A DNA stretch of 41,935 nt from Clostridia bacterium (GCA_036562685.1 DATCJR010000127.1:1-41935), one strand, 5' to 3'. Counted from the stretch's first letter, positions 17,111 to 26,215 are shown. Program-made: numbers and translations. Notes: generated by a model from the letters alone, not told the origin.

Positions 17111-17893
17111 ATGAATTCTTTTATACTCTTACTAACAAGTCATTTTTTAGCTGATTTTACATTTCAGCCATACAAGCTGTCTGAAAAGAAAAAAAACAGC
17201 ATCAGATTTTTGTTGCTTCATGCTTTGATTTACTCTTTATTAACATTTTTAGTATGCTTGTTATTTGGCAGTACTTTTCAGATTGTATTTTTTGGAATAA
17301 TAATATCTGTTTCTCATATTTTATTGGATTTTATTAAGATTAAGTTAGATAAAAAATTCAATAATGTAACCTATACTTTTTATAGTTTTCTTATTGACCA
17401 GCTTATGCATATAAGCATACTTTTTGTCATATCGCTATTTCTAAAAGACTTTAACTTCATCGGTAATTTTTTGATAACAAAACCTTATAACTTTTTGGGA
17501 CTTGAATTTGTATGGAATATTAATCTAAATAAAATTTTTAGAATAATACTAGCGATCGTCATTGTAGGCTTGCCTTCTTCAGTATTTATTAAGCATTTCT
17601 TTAATTTTGTATTTAGAACAAATCATACACAAGAAACTAACATAGCAGAAAATGTATGCAAAGAGGATGAGAATAACAAGGCAGGCTCTATAATAGGAGT
17701 TTTAGAACGACTCTTGGTATTGGTTTTGGGACTTATGGGATTGTATACATCAATAGCACTAGTCCTAACAGCAAAATCAATTGCAAGATTCAAATTACTT
17801 GAGGATAAAAGTTTTGCTGAAAAATATTTGGTAGGTACTTTGCTTAGTATGCTGATAGCAGTCTTGTGCATATTATTTTGCCTTGATTTTTAA
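17111..17893 (+). CDS. DUF3307 membrane protein, partner of SatD
   Basis: The function is unknown. The 260-residue protein begins with the family signature FILLLTSHFLADFTFQPYKL, then LLHALIYSLLTF and ISVSHILLDFIKIKLD; the His and Asp residues set in membrane helices (HFLADF, HILLDF) are characteristic. About six or seven hydrophobic segments are visible, with a hydrophilic loop at about 175-192 (THTQETNIAENVCKEDENN). AGGAG overlaps the satD stop codon and sets the ATG at 17111, so the two are translated from one message under the double-palindrome promoter. SatD in the cytoplasm and DUF3307 in the membrane may act as a sensor/effector pair; this is inference. No clear terminator follows. Confidence 0.88.
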   Translation: MNSFILLLTSHFLADFTFQPYKLSEKKKNSIRFLLLHALIYSLLTFLVCLLFGSTFQIVFFGIIISVSHILLDFIKIKLDKKFNNVTYTFYSFLIDQLMHISILFVISLFLKDFNFIGNFLITKPYNFLGLEFVWNINLNKIFRIILAIVIVGLPSSVFIKHFFNFVFRTNHTQETNIAENVCKEDENNKAGSIIGVLERLLVLVLGLMGLYTSIALVLTAKSIARFKLLEDKSFAEKYLVGTLLSMLIAVLCILFCLDF

Positions 17894-17987
17894 ATAATCA
17901 AAAAAATATATCTTGTTTTTGATGTTATTCTTTAAAATACTGCAAAAAACATAATTTTTGTATATTAATACATCTATTATAATAAAA

Positions 17988-18016
17988 TTTACTTATTATT
18001 AAAAAAATGTTATAAT
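17988..18016 (+). promoter_or_regulatory. candidate promoter for citrate synthase
   Basis: In the AT-rich 240-nt gap before the citrate synthase gene, TTTACT (17988-17993) and TATAAT (18011-18016) are spaced by 17 nt, giving a leader of about 110 nt. Another TATAAT-like box lies at 17978-17983. No riboswitch or tRNA was recognised in the gap. Confidence 0.4.
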
Positions 18017-18133
18017 AATAAAAAACTTCTTTACTTTAAATTGTTAATTTAAATTTTATTTATCATCGATAATTTTCAATAAATACGCAAATCAAAAAAA
18101 TCAAAAAAAATTATAAGGAAAAGGAAGGTGTTA

Positions 18134-19498
18134 ATGAGCAGAAATTATTCAGAGATCACTGAAGAAATTTTAAAATTATCTGAATTATGCTTCAAAGATA
18201 ACAGCATAAACCCTGATCTATATGTAGAACACAAAGTATATAGAGGGTTACGAGATCTTAACGGCAAGGGCGTTTTGACTGGACTTACCCAAATATCTGA
18301 AATAGAAGCTTTTAAGACGGTCAATGGTGAAAAAATTCCTTGCGATGGAAAACTGTATTACCGCGGTTACGATGTGGAAGATCTGGTAAAAGGCTTTATT
18401 CAGGATGGAAGATTTGGCTTTGAGGAGATTTCTTATCTTTTGCTGTTTGGACAACTTCCTGATAAGAATTCTTTGGAGCAGTTCAAAGATCTTTTGGCAA
18501 GCTACCGTTCTCTTCCTAATTCGTTTGTGCGCGATGTAATAATGAAAGCACCTAGTGATGATGTTATGGTGTCGCTTGCAAGAAGCGTGCTTACGCTTTA
18601 TTCTTATGACAAAAACCCTAATGACATATCTATACCTAATGTGTTAAGACAATGTATTCAGCTTATTGCAACTTTTCCACTTCTTGCTGTTTATAGCTAT
18701 CAGGCTTATGATTATTATTTGACTGACAATACCAGCTTCTTTATACATGAGCCAATAAAAGCCCTTTCTACCGCCGAAAATATTTTGCATATGTTAAGAT
18801 TAGACAGCAAATACACCAAATTGGAAGCGCAAATTCTAGATCTTGCGCTAGTGCTGCATGCAGAACACGGTGGCGGCAATAACTCTACATTTACAACCCA
18901 TGTAGTTACTTCTTCAGGCACAGATACATATTCGGCTATCGCTGCGGCTTTGGGCTCGCTAAAAGGTCCCAAGCATGGCGGTGCTAATGTCAAAGTCAGC
19001 GAAATGTTTGAAGACATAAAAAACAATGTAAAAGACTGGAACGATAAAGACGAAATTGAAGCGTATCTGTTGAAGATTTTGCATAAAGAAGCCTTTGATA
19101 GAACAGGTCTGATTTATGGAATAGGGCATGCGATATATTCTTTGTCCGATCCGAGAGCGACCTTGTTAAGATCGTTTGTAGAAAAACTGTCCAAAGAAAA
19201 AGGCTTGGAAAAAGAATTTAATCTATATTCAGCTATAGAGGAAATCGCGCCCAGAATAATAGCCAACGAAAGAAAGATGTATAAGGGAGTAAGCGCTAAT
19301 ATAGATTTTTACAGCGGGTTTGTTTATGATATGCTTGGACTTCCTACAAAACTTTATACACCCATTTTTGCAATCGCTAGAATAGTCGGCTGGAGTGCGC
19401 ATCGATTGGAAGAATTGATTAATGCCGGCAAGATTATACGACCGTCATATATGAGTGTTCAGCCGCAAAGAGATTATGTACCTATCGATCAAAGATAA
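18134..19498 (+). CDS. citrate synthase (Si-type family)
   Basis: The enzyme condenses acetyl-CoA and oxaloacetate to citrate, probably to supply 2-oxoglutarate and glutamate in this organism. The 454-residue protein has the catalytic region motifs VLHAEHGGGNNSTFTTHVV (His near 245), GPKHGGAN (His near 281), GIGHAIYSLSDPR and NIDFYSG (Asp near 391), and the late Arg motif ARIVGWSAHRLEE. It is somewhat longer than the 370-residue bacterial type II enzymes, with an N-terminal segment of about 40 residues before the core. An in-frame GTG at 18128 overlaps AAGGAAGG, so the ATG at 18134 is chosen. 2-methylcitrate synthase is an alternative that sequence alone cannot exclude. No aconitase or isocitrate dehydrogenase gene lies beside it. 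Confidence 0.9.
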   Translation: MSRNYSEITEEILKLSELCFKDNSINPDLYVEHKVYRGLRDLNGKGVLTGLTQISEIEAFKTVNGEKIPCDGKLYYRGYDVEDLVKGFIQDGRFGFEEISYLLLFGQLPDKNSLEQFKDLLASYRSLPNSFVRDVIMKAPSDDVMVSLARSVLTLYSYDKNPNDISIPNVLRQCIQLIATFPLLAVYSYQAYDYYLTDNTSFFIHEPIKALSTAENILHMLRLDSKYTKLEAQILDLALVLHAEHGGGNNSTFTTHVVTSSGTDTYSAIAAALGSLKGPKHGGANVKVSEMFEDIKNNVKDWNDKDEIEAYLLKILHKEAFDRTGLIYGIGHAIYSLSDPRATLLRSFVEKLSKEKGLEKEFNLYSAIEEIAPRIIANERKMYKGVSANIDFYSGFVYDMLGLPTKLYTPIFAIARIVGWSAHRLEELINAGKIIRPSYMSVQPQRDYVPIDQR

Positions 19499-19521
19499 AT
19501 CATCAAGACTAAGAGATTTAG

Positions 19522-19555
19522 AAAAGGTTCTTTATTAAGAACCTTTTATTTTTTG
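19522..19555 (+). terminator. intrinsic terminator after citrate synthase
   Basis: AAAAGGTTCTT (19522-19532) pairs perfectly with AAGAACCTTTT (19537-19547) around a 4-nt loop, followed by a T-rich run. Confidence 0.9.
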
Positions 19556-19623
19556 ATCATTTTAATAACCTAAATTTTGTGTCATATGATTAATGTTTTA
19601 ATAACTCTATCTTTAGTTTGTGC

Positions 19624-19629
19624 TATAAT
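19624..19629 (+). promoter_or_regulatory. -10 box of the esterase gene
   Basis: TATAAT lies 34 nt before the chosen ATG at 19664, with AGAGGGA serving as ribosome binding site between them. The -35 region is not well conserved. Confidence 0.45.
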
Positions 19630-19663
19630 ACTTATATTAAAGGGAAAAAGAGGGAAATATATA

Positions 19664-20518
19664 ATGAATATCAAAACTATTGATTTGTATGAATATTTTG
19701 GAATGCCAAAAAAACAGGGCGTAAAAGGTTTTTTGAAATGTCTTATAAAAGACAAATCAGAAGTTTATGACCAAAAATATATTTATCCTGCAATGCTTGT
19801 TTTGCCAGGCGGCGGATATGCTTTTTGTTCGCCTAGAGAAGCTGACCCTATAGCTATAAGATATTGCATGTATGGTTTCCAAACTTTTATCTTGGATTAT
19901 ACACAAGGCTCAGTTCAAAATTATCCGACACAATTTTTAGAAGCAGCAATGGCGATGATTTACATCCGTGAAAATGCAGATTTGTATAGTATAGGTACAA
20001 ATATGGTTTGCGCAGTTGGATTTTCAGCAGGCGGACATCTTTGCGGCTGTCTTGCTACATTATTTGATGATCCTGTTGCACAAAAGATATTTCAAAAACG
20101 TGCAGAACTCATAAGACCCGATGCTGTTATATTAAGTTATCCTGTAATCACATCAGGAGAAAAAGCGCATAAAGGTTCTTTTGATCTTCTTTGCGGAAAT
20201 GATAAAAATTTGAGAGAGTATTTATCTTTAGAGAAAAGAGTTACTAAAAATTCTTCTCCTGCATTTTTATGGCATACTTATGAAGATCGTTTTGTTCCTT
20301 ACTATAACAGTTTAGTTTATGCTTTGGCGTGTGAAAAAAATAATGTTCCATTTGAGCTTCATATTTTTGAAAAGGGCAGACACGGGCTTGCTACTGTAGA
20401 ACGAGATACTAACGCTGAAGATGTTTTGAAAGCTACAAGTACTTCAGCTTATAAATGGCTGGAACTTAGCGTTGAATGGCTAAAAGATAGAAATATCAAG
20501 CTTACCACTAAGAATTAA
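19664..20518 (+). CDS. alpha/beta-hydrolase esterase (BD-FAE / acetyl-xylan-esterase-like)
   Basis: A cytoplasmic serine hydrolase, probably removing acyl groups from sugars or small esters; the substrate is unknown. The 284-residue protein has an oxyanion-type motif LPGGGYAFCSPRE at about 48-60, the nucleophile elbow GFSAGGHLCG (GxSxG serine near 127), an Asp in YEDRFVP and a His in KGRHGLA, so the triad is complete. It lacks a signal peptide. The reading frame extends upstream to 19577, but that part contains the promoter and encodes an artificial hydrophobic stretch, so the ATG at 19664 behind AGAGGGA is chosen. It stands alone, 70 nt before the ferritin-like gene. No terminator is visible between the two, so co-transcription is possible. 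Confidence 0.88.
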   Translation: MNIKTIDLYEYFGMPKKQGVKGFLKCLIKDKSEVYDQKYIYPAMLVLPGGGYAFCSPREADPIAIRYCMYGFQTFILDYTQGSVQNYPTQFLEAAMAMIYIRENADLYSIGTNMVCAVGFSAGGHLCGCLATLFDDPVAQKIFQKRAELIRPDAVILSYPVITSGEKAHKGSFDLLCGNDKNLREYLSLEKRVTKNSSPAFLWHTYEDRFVPYYNSLVYALACEKNNVPFELHIFEKGRHGLATVERDTNAEDVLKATSTSAYKWLELSVEWLKDRNIKLTTKN

Positions 20519-20587
20519 AATTTTTTGTAACAAAAAGCATCCTGTATTAATACAAATGGTTAGAAGTATTATTATCGGGGTGTTAAT

Positions 20588-21106
20588 ATGGAAAACAACG
20601 AACGCCGCAAAAGATTCAAACTTGACTTACCTTATCCAGAAGTCGAACCTGTTTGTGATCCAAAAACAGTTATGCTCATAAAAGAAGATTATGCTGGCTG
20701 CCAAAGCGAACTAACAGCAATAAATGTATACATATATCAGCGTATTCTTATGAATGATGTTTTGGATGAATTAGCAGGGGTATTGCTTGGGATAGCGATA
20801 GTGGAAATGGAGCATTTGGAATTGCTGGGTATGGCAATAAAGAATTTGGGCGGAGATCCTGAATATGAAGTAGGATGCCGGATGTGGACAGCAGATTATG
20901 TCATATATACAAAAAATCCAAAAGAAATGCTGCTGGCTAATATAGAAGGCGAAAAAACAGCAATTAGAAATTATCGCCGTCATATAAGGATGATTGATAA
21001 CCGTCAAGTTCAAAAACTGCTAGAACGCATAATCCTAGATGAAGAATTACATATAGATATTTTTTCTAGTTTATTAAACCGCCTAAATGACGATATGTTA
21101 AGATAA
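20588..21106 (+). CDS. ferritin-like diiron protein
   Basis: A four-helix-bundle protein of the ferritin/rubrerythrin/manganese-catalase superfamily. The 172 residues carry a diiron or dimanganese ligand set: Glu41 (SELTAIN), Glu73-x2-His76 (EMEHLE), Glu120 or Glu122 (IEGEKTAIRNY) and Glu152-x2-His155 (DEELHI). There is no rubredoxin domain, and the protein is too short for a full manganese catalase; it is closest to the small ferritin-like proteins of clostridia, some linked to spore coats. Its role may be peroxide or iron handling; this is inference. GGGGTG lies 5 nt before the ATG. A terminator shared with the opposing ArsR-type gene follows directly. Confidence 0.85.
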   Translation: MENNERRKRFKLDLPYPEVEPVCDPKTVMLIKEDYAGCQSELTAINVYIYQRILMNDVLDELAGVLLGIAIVEMEHLELLGMAIKNLGGDPEYEVGCRMWTADYVIYTKNPKEMLLANIEGEKTAIRNYRRHIRMIDNRQVQKLLERIILDEELHIDIFSSLLNRLNDDMLR

Positions 21107-21140
21107 AAAAAGCCTTCAAAATTTTTGAAGGCTTTTTTTT
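21107..21140. terminator. bidirectional terminator between ferritin-like gene and the ArsR-type regulator
   Basis: AAAAAGCCTTCAAA (21107-21120) pairs with TTTGAAGGCTTTTT (21124-21137) around a 3-nt loop, with A and T runs on the two flanks. Confidence 0.92.
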
Positions 21141-21161
21141 ATAATTATATTCTAATAAATG

Positions 21162-22097
21162 TTATTTTGCATTTCCGTTTTGATTTATATTTTCATAAAC
21201 CAGTCTGATTTTTATTCCATCAGGATAATCTCCAAAAGATTTTCCAAACAATGTAACTCCGCCTTTATTTGCGGCTTTGGCTGGTACTGATATTCTAAAA
21301 GTTATGTTTGAATTATGATATATTCCCAAATCTTCAATAGTTGTACTTCCTATGGGCAATCCGTCAATAAATGTTCCCTCTTGGTTTATGATAAGCATTT
21401 TGTATCTTCCATACTGTCCCAGATTTTTAAACCACCAGCTGGGAGAAACCAATCCCGGACGGTCATTAAATTCGCCAGGAGAAGTCCAGTATCCAAGTTC
21501 TATGCCGTTAACGCTAAAATATATATCGGACGGATATTGAGAAGAAAATCCAGGTGCTTCACTTGCGATTTCAAAAGTCAATTGCAATTCAATTGCTTTT
21601 TGGTTGGGCTTTAGCGCATTAGGGATTTTGTATTCTACAAATCCTTCTGTAAACCAAAGAAGCCCTGCATTAAATCTTTCAGGATAAGAAAAATACCTAG
21701 GATCGTCAAGTTCGCCTATAATAGAATCTTTGGTAACAATTCCGCATGTAGGCGTGATCTGATAATCAGAATATTGACCAACATCCACTTCAAAATCATA
21801 TGCATTGGTCTGAGCTTCATTGCCCGTTATATCAATAATTATTTTATCAACAGCCAAGGAGCATAGTTTTTGAGAACCACGTACCCCTGAAGATGTAGTT
21901 ACAGTAATAATGCCGGCATCTGATAGCTTTTTGATGTGAGCAGTAATAGCACCATTTGTTAACCCTAATATCTTAGCCAGATTATCGAGATTCATTGTTT
22001 TATTTTTTAAAAGCTGATTTACTATTTCAATTCTTACGTCTGAACTTAAAGCACTGCATATAGGTAAACAATCATAAATATTTTTAATGTTTTTCAT
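21162..22097 (-). CDS. ArsR-type winged-helix regulator with a large C-terminal domain
   Basis: Residues about 10-90 form a winged helix-turn-helix of the ArsR type (SALSSDVRIEIVNQLLKN, then LAKILGLTNGAITAHIKKLS, then a wing). Residues about 100-311 form a separate beta-rich domain with many aromatic and Gly residues (GYWTSPGEFND, SPSWWFKNLGQYGRYK); no ArsR metal-site Cys pattern is visible. The extra domain looks like a carbohydrate- or ligand-binding sandwich, but I do not recognise its family. The gene diverges from araB, so control of the arabinose operon is the best guess, in place of the LacI/GntR-type AraR of Bacillus. Its promoter is well defined: TTGCAA and TATACT on the minus strand, with a 17-nt spacer. 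Confidence 0.82.
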   Translation of the reverse strand: MKNIKNIYDCLPICSALSSDVRIEIVNQLLKNKTMNLDNLAKILGLTNGAITAHIKKLSDAGIITVTTSSGVRGSQKLCSLAVDKIIIDITGNEAQTNAYDFEVDVGQYSDYQITPTCGIVTKDSIIGELDDPRYFSYPERFNAGLLWFTEGFVEYKIPNALKPNQKAIELQLTFEIASEAPGFSSQYPSDIYFSVNGIELGYWTSPGEFNDRPGLVSPSWWFKNLGQYGRYKMLIINQEGTFIDGLPIGSTTIEDLGIYHNSNITFRISVPAKAANKGGVTLFGKSFGDYPDGIKIRLVYENINQNGNAK

Positions 22098-22128
22098 TAT
22101 GTCTTTCCTAAACTTTATTTTATTAATA

Positions 22129-22157
22129 AGTATAATAAATTAAAATGGTAATTGCAA
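22129..22157 (-). promoter_or_regulatory. promoter of the ArsR-type regulator
   Basis: On the minus strand TTGCAA (22157-22152), a 17-nt spacer and TATACT (22134-22129) form a near-consensus promoter. AGGAAAG follows as ribosome binding site before the ATG at 22097. Confidence 0.65.
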
Positions 22158-22176
22158 GCTAAATCACCTATATTAT

Positions 22177-22306
22177 TTTAATTTTATGTGAAATTAAATT
22201 ATATATTACAAGATTATATTTTATATATTGACTTAGTAATTTTATAATGATAAAATAAAGTCAATAATTCAATTTTTTATTTAATATTTTAATTTAAATT
22301 AAAATA
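22177..22306. promoter_or_regulatory. araB promoter region with repeated palindromes
   Basis: The araB promoter is TTGACT (22228-22233), 17 nt, TAAAAT (22251-22256). Three inverted repeats surround it. At 22177-22198, TTTAATTT and AAATTAAA are separated by 6 nt. At 22285-22306 a perfect 22-bp palindrome uses the same half-sites with no spacer. At 22226-22234 and 22258-22266, TATTGACTT and AAGTCAATA flank the core promoter, 32 bp apart. These are candidate operators for the divergent regulator, though the AT-richness raises the chance of coincidence. Confidence 0.55.
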
Positions 22307-22323
22307 ATAGATTGGAGGGAGAA

Positions 22324-23997
22324 ATGAGCAAATACAGCATTGGAGTTGATTTTGGAACGCTTAGCGGAAGAGCTGTTTTGGTTGATTTAAACTCAGGCGA
22401 AGAAGTCGCAGTTTCTGTTTTTGAATATCCTCACAAAGTAATGGATGAATACTTGCCAGACGGCAAAACTAAGTTAGGCGTTGACTGGGCTTTACAGCAT
22501 CCGCAGGATTATTTGGATGTGTTATCAAACACAATTCCTGATGTTTTAAAAACAGCGAAGGTTTGTGCTGATGATGTAGTAGGTATAGGAATTGATTTTA
22601 CAGCTTGTACTATTTTGCCCACAGATAGATCTGGTAAGCCTTTGTGTTTTTATGACGAACTTAAAAACGAGCCGCACGCTTATGTGAAACTTTGGAAACA
22701 TCATGCTGCACAAGAGCAGGCCAACCAGCTTAATAAAATCGCAAAAGAACGCGGAGAAAAGTTTTTGGATTATTATGGCGGAAAAATAAGCAGCGAATGG
22801 CTTGTTCCTAAGGTTATGCAAATAGCACAAGAAACGCCTCATATATACAAAAAAGCTGACAGAATTATGGAAGCTACTGACTGGATAATAATGATGCTTA
22901 CAGGAAAAGAAATGCGAAACAGCTGTACTGCCGGATATAAGGCATTGTGGCATAAGCATAACGGGTATCCGAGCAAAGAGTTTTATAAAGCACTCAATCC
23001 ATTATTGGAAGATCTCGTAGATACAAAATTATCAAGAGATATTTATCCCATAGGCACAAAAGCAGGCGAAATTAATGATTTTGGAGCTAAACTTACAGGA
23101 CTAAGAAAAGGAACTGCTGTGGCTGTCGGCAATGTGGATGCGCATGTGGCTGTTCCGGCAGCTGGTATAACAGAAGCAGGCAAAATGCTTATGATTATGG
23201 GAACATCAACATGTCACATATTGTTGGGAGAAGAAGAACATATAGTCCCTGGTATGTGCGGAGTGGTAGAAGACGGAGTTTTGCCTGGATTTATGGGCTA
23301 TGAAGCAGGACAATCATGTGTAGGCGATCATTTTGACTGGTTTGTAAAAAATTGCGTTTCTTACTCTTATTATGAACAGGCAAAGCAGCAAAATCTTAAC
23401 ATACATGACTTTTTGACTAAAAAAGCTCAAAAGCTAAAGGTTGGTGAAAGCGGATTATTGGCGCTTGACTGGTGGAACGGAAACCGTTCTGTTCTGGTTG
23501 ATGCGGATTTGACTGGATTGCTTTTAGGTGCAACGCTTTTGACCAAACCGGAAGAAATATATAGAGCATTAATAGAAGCTACCGCTTACGGAACAAGACT
23601 GATTATTGAGACATTTAGAGAAAACGGCGTTCCTATTAACGAACTCTATGCCGCAGGCGGAATAGTATCAAAAAATCCTATGATGATGCAGATTTATTCT
23701 GATGTTACCAATATGGAAATTAAGATAAGCGGGTCACCGCAAGCTCCTGCATTAGGAAGCGCTATTTTTGGCGCAGTTGCAGCAGGTTCTGCACGCGGCG
23801 GATTTGATAATATTTCGGATGCGGTCAAAGTTATGGCTAAGGTCAGAAAAGACCTTGTGTATAGGCCTATTCCTCAAAATGTAGAAGTTTATAACAAATT
23901 ATTCGCCGAATACAAGACCTTGCATGATTATTTTGGACGCGGCGAAAACGATGTTATGAAAAGATTAAAAGCAATTAAGGAAGCATCAAAATGTTAG
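22324..23997 (+). CDS. araB: L-ribulokinase
   Basis: AraB phosphorylates L-ribulose with ATP in L-arabinose breakdown. The 557-residue FGGY-family kinase has [18 protein letters not shown] at the N terminus (phosphate-binding DFGT), the substrate-region [25 protein letters not shown] near 265, [11 protein letters not shown] in the second domain, and [20 protein letters not shown] plus [19 protein letters not shown]. An in-frame TTG at 22312 overlaps the GGAGGGA ribosome binding site, so the ATG at 22324 is chosen. It is the first gene of araB-araD-araA-GH127; its final bases overlap araD by 7 nt. The promoter upstream is flanked by palindromes and faces the ArsR-type regulator. Confidence 0.96.
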   Translation: MSKYSIGVDFGTLSGRAVLVDLNSGEEVAVSVFEYPHKVMDEYLPDGKTKLGVDWALQHPQDYLDVLSNTIPDVLKTAKVCADDVVGIGIDFTACTILPTDRSGKPLCFYDELKNEPHAYVKLWKHHAAQEQANQLNKIAKERGEKFLDYYGGKISSEWLVPKVMQIAQETPHIYKKADRIMEATDWIIMMLTGKEMRNSCTAGYKALWHKHNGYPSKEFYKALNPLLEDLVDTKLSRDIYPIGTKAGEINDFGAKLTGLRKGTAVAVGNVDAHVAVPAAGITEAGKMLMIMGTSTCHILLGEEEHIVPGMCGVVEDGVLPGFMGYEAGQSCVGDHFDWFVKNCVSYSYYEQAKQQNLNIHDFLTKKAQKLKVGESGLLALDWWNGNRSVLVDADLTGLLLGATLLTKPEEIYRALIEATAYGTRLIIETFRENGVPINELYAAGGIVSKNPMMMQIYSDVTNMEIKISGSPQAPALGSAIFGAVAAGSARGGFDNISDAVKVMAKVRKDLVYRPIPQNVEVYNKLFAEYKTLHDYFGRGENDVMKRLKAIKEASKC

Positions 23998-24686
23998 AAA
24001 ATCTTAAAAAAGAAGTTTGGGAACAAAATCTTAATCTTGTCAAATATAATCTTGTTATTTTCACTTGGGGAAATGTTTCTGCTATTGATAGACAGTCAGG
24101 TGTTATCGCAATAAAACCTAGCGGCGTAGAATATGACCGTCTTAAAGTGGAAGATATCGTTTTGGTCGATTTAAACGGTAAGGTTGTTGAAGGCGCTCTC
24201 AATCCTTCTTCGGACACACCTACTCATATTGAATTATACAAAAACTTCCCAAGTATAGGCGGAGTTGTGCACACTCATTCAACATATGCGACTGCATGGG
24301 CTCAAGCCGGCAGACCGATAAAGTGCTACGGAACAACGCATGCAGATTATTTTTATGGCGATGTTCCGTGTACACGAGCATTGACTGAAGAAGAAATCAA
24401 GACCGATTACGAAAAAAACACAGGCAAAGTAATAGTCCAGACATTTAAAAACATTGACCCCTTAAGCACCCCTGCAGTCATTGTAAAATCTCATGGACCT
24501 TTTACTTTTGGAAAAACCGCAAAAGACGCGGTTTTTAATGCCGCTGTTTTGGAAGAGGTAGCCAAAATGGCATTTTTGAGTGAAAACATTCAGCCGTCGA
24601 TAACACCTGCGGATAGTTTTTTGATAGAAAAGCACTATTTGAGAAAGCATGGTAAAAACGCTTATTACGGACAGACAAAAAAATAA
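23991..24686 (+). CDS. araD: L-ribulose-5-phosphate 4-epimerase
   Basis: AraD epimerises L-ribulose 5-phosphate to D-xylulose 5-phosphate, linking arabinose to the pentose phosphate pathway. The 231-residue class II aldolase/epimerase shows [20 protein letters not shown] (phosphate binding), SSDTPTH with the conserved Asp, and the Zn ligands His94 and His96 ([14 protein letters not shown]) and His168 (VKSHGPF). The GTTHADYF motif is also typical of the epimerase rather than fuculose aldolase. The start overlaps the end of araB (ATGTTAG), so translation is coupled. Confidence 0.97.
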   Translation: MLENLKKEVWEQNLNLVKYNLVIFTWGNVSAIDRQSGVIAIKPSGVEYDRLKVEDIVLVDLNGKVVEGALNPSSDTPTHIELYKNFPSIGGVVHTHSTYATAWAQAGRPIKCYGTTHADYFYGDVPCTRALTEEEIKTDYEKNTGKVIVQTFKNIDPLSTPAVIVKSHGPFTFGKTAKDAVFNAAVLEEVAKMAFLSENIQPSITPADSFLIEKHYLRKHGKNAYYGQTKK

Positions 24687-24718
24687 ATCAAAAATCGTCA
24701 ATAAGGAGAATGATTGAT

Positions 24719-26197
24719 ATGAAGAATAAAGTTGTTTATTTTGTGGTAGGAAGCCAGCATTTGTATGGCGAAGAGGTTTTAAAACAAGTTGCAGAGCATG
24801 GTCGTGAAATCGCGATGTTTTTTAATTCTCAAAAAGATAATCCTGTCACTATAAAATATTATGATACCGTCAAAACTCCGGAAGAAATAACCGCAATGGC
24901 ACGCTCAGTAAATTCGGATCCTGAATGCATAGGCATAATAACATGGATGCATACCTTTAGTCCCGCTAAGATGTGGATAAATGGACTTAAGATTTTGAAT
25001 AAGCCTATGCTTCATATTAATACACAATTTAATGAATGTATTCCTTATGATACTATCGATATGGATTTTATGAATCTCAATCAATCCGCACATGGAGACA
25101 GAGAGTTTGGACATATAGTTTCAAGATTGAGAATAAGACGAAAAGTTGTGGCAGGTTATTATAAAGACGAAGAAGTATGCAAAAAAATCTTTACATGGTG
25201 TAGAGCCGCCGCCGCTGCCGATAAAAGCAATACTTTAAAAGTGGCAAGACTAGGTGATAATATGCGTGAAGTCGCAGTTACAGAGGGCGACAAGGTTGAA
25301 GCGCAGACTAGATTTGGCTGGTCTGTAAACGGCTATGGCATTGGCGATTTTTTGAATTATGTCAATAAAGTAAGTCCAAAAGAGACTGACAGAGTGATTG
25401 AAAATTATAAAGAGCAATATATTTTGGAAAAAGATGTTGATATCGATGCTGTAAAAGTTCAGGCTAAATATGAAATAGCATTAAAACGCTTTTTAAATGA
25501 AGGCGGTTTTAGTGCATTTACTACCACTTTTGAAAATCTGCACGGACTTGAACAGCTTCCCGGACTTGCATGCCAGACGCTAATGAAAGAAGGATATGGA
25601 TTTGGCGCAGAGGGTGATTGGAAAACTTCGGCTATGACGCATTTGTTAAAATATATGGCTCAAGGGTTAGACGGTGGAACATCTTTTATGGAAGATTATA
25701 CATATCATCTAGAAAAAGGAAAAGAAGCTATTTTGGGTGCACATATGCTTGAGGTTTGTCCTAGTATCGCAGACAGCAAGCCTTCGCTGGAAGTTCATCC
25801 TTTGTCAATAGGCGGAAAAGAGCCTCCTGCAAGACTTGTTTTTGAGGGCAAAACAGGAAATGCGCTTTTGGTAACCTTGATAGACTTAGGTGACCGCTTT
25901 AGAATGATTGTAAATCAGGCAGAAATAATAAAGCCTGCATCTATGCCTAAGCTGCCCGTTGCAAGAGTATTATGGAGACCTATGCCTGATCTTAAGACTA
26001 GCGCTGCTGCATGGATTATGGCAGGCGGAGCGCATCACAGCGTTTTAACTACACAGCTGGATTTAGAGCATATAAGAGATTTTGCAAGAATTATGAATGT
26101 TGAATTGGTAGTAATCGATAAAAATACTGATTTGGATAAGCTGGAAAACGATTTGTTGATATCTGATTTTGTTTGGAAGAACAAAAGCATTTATTAA
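24719..26197 (+). CDS. araA: L-arabinose isomerase
   Basis: AraA isomerises L-arabinose to L-ribulose, the first step of the pathway, using Mn2+. The 492 residues match the family length and include VVGSQHLYGEEVL at the N terminus, IITWMHTFSPAKMWI, HTQF-type HINTQFNECIPY, NLNQSAHGDREFGH, the metal-site Glu in GFGAEGDWKT and MEDYTYHLE, LEVCPS and the late His in AGGAHHSV. AAGGAG at 24702-24707 is too close to the ATG at 24710, so the ATG at 24719 is favoured. It is third in the operon, 32 nt after araD. Confidence 0.97.
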   Translation: MKNKVVYFVVGSQHLYGEEVLKQVAEHGREIAMFFNSQKDNPVTIKYYDTVKTPEEITAMARSVNSDPECIGIITWMHTFSPAKMWINGLKILNKPMLHINTQFNECIPYDTIDMDFMNLNQSAHGDREFGHIVSRLRIRRKVVAGYYKDEEVCKKIFTWCRAAAAADKSNTLKVARLGDNMREVAVTEGDKVEAQTRFGWSVNGYGIGDFLNYVNKVSPKETDRVIENYKEQYILEKDVDIDAVKVQAKYEIALKRFLNEGGFSAFTTTFENLHGLEQLPGLACQTLMKEGYGFGAEGDWKTSAMTHLLKYMAQGLDGGTSFMEDYTYHLEKGKEAILGAHMLEVCPSIADSKPSLEVHPLSIGGKEPPARLVFEGKTGNALLVTLIDLGDRFRMIVNQAEIIKPASMPKLPVARVLWRPMPDLKTSAAAWIMAGGAHHSVLTTQLDLEHIRDFARIMNVELVVIDKNTDLDKLENDLLISDFVWKNKSIY

Positions 26198-26215
26198 GCG
26201 GTTATCGGTAGGTGT

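Noticed and set aside
17894-18133. Possible RNA gene or riboswitch before citrate synthase
   Set aside because: The interval is almost pure A/T with no stable stem, tRNA cloverleaf or T-box features; only promoter candidates are visible.
19577-19663. Signal-peptide-like N terminus for the esterase
   Set aside because: The stretch contains the TATAAT box of the gene; the hydrophobic residues come from AT-rich promoter DNA read in frame.
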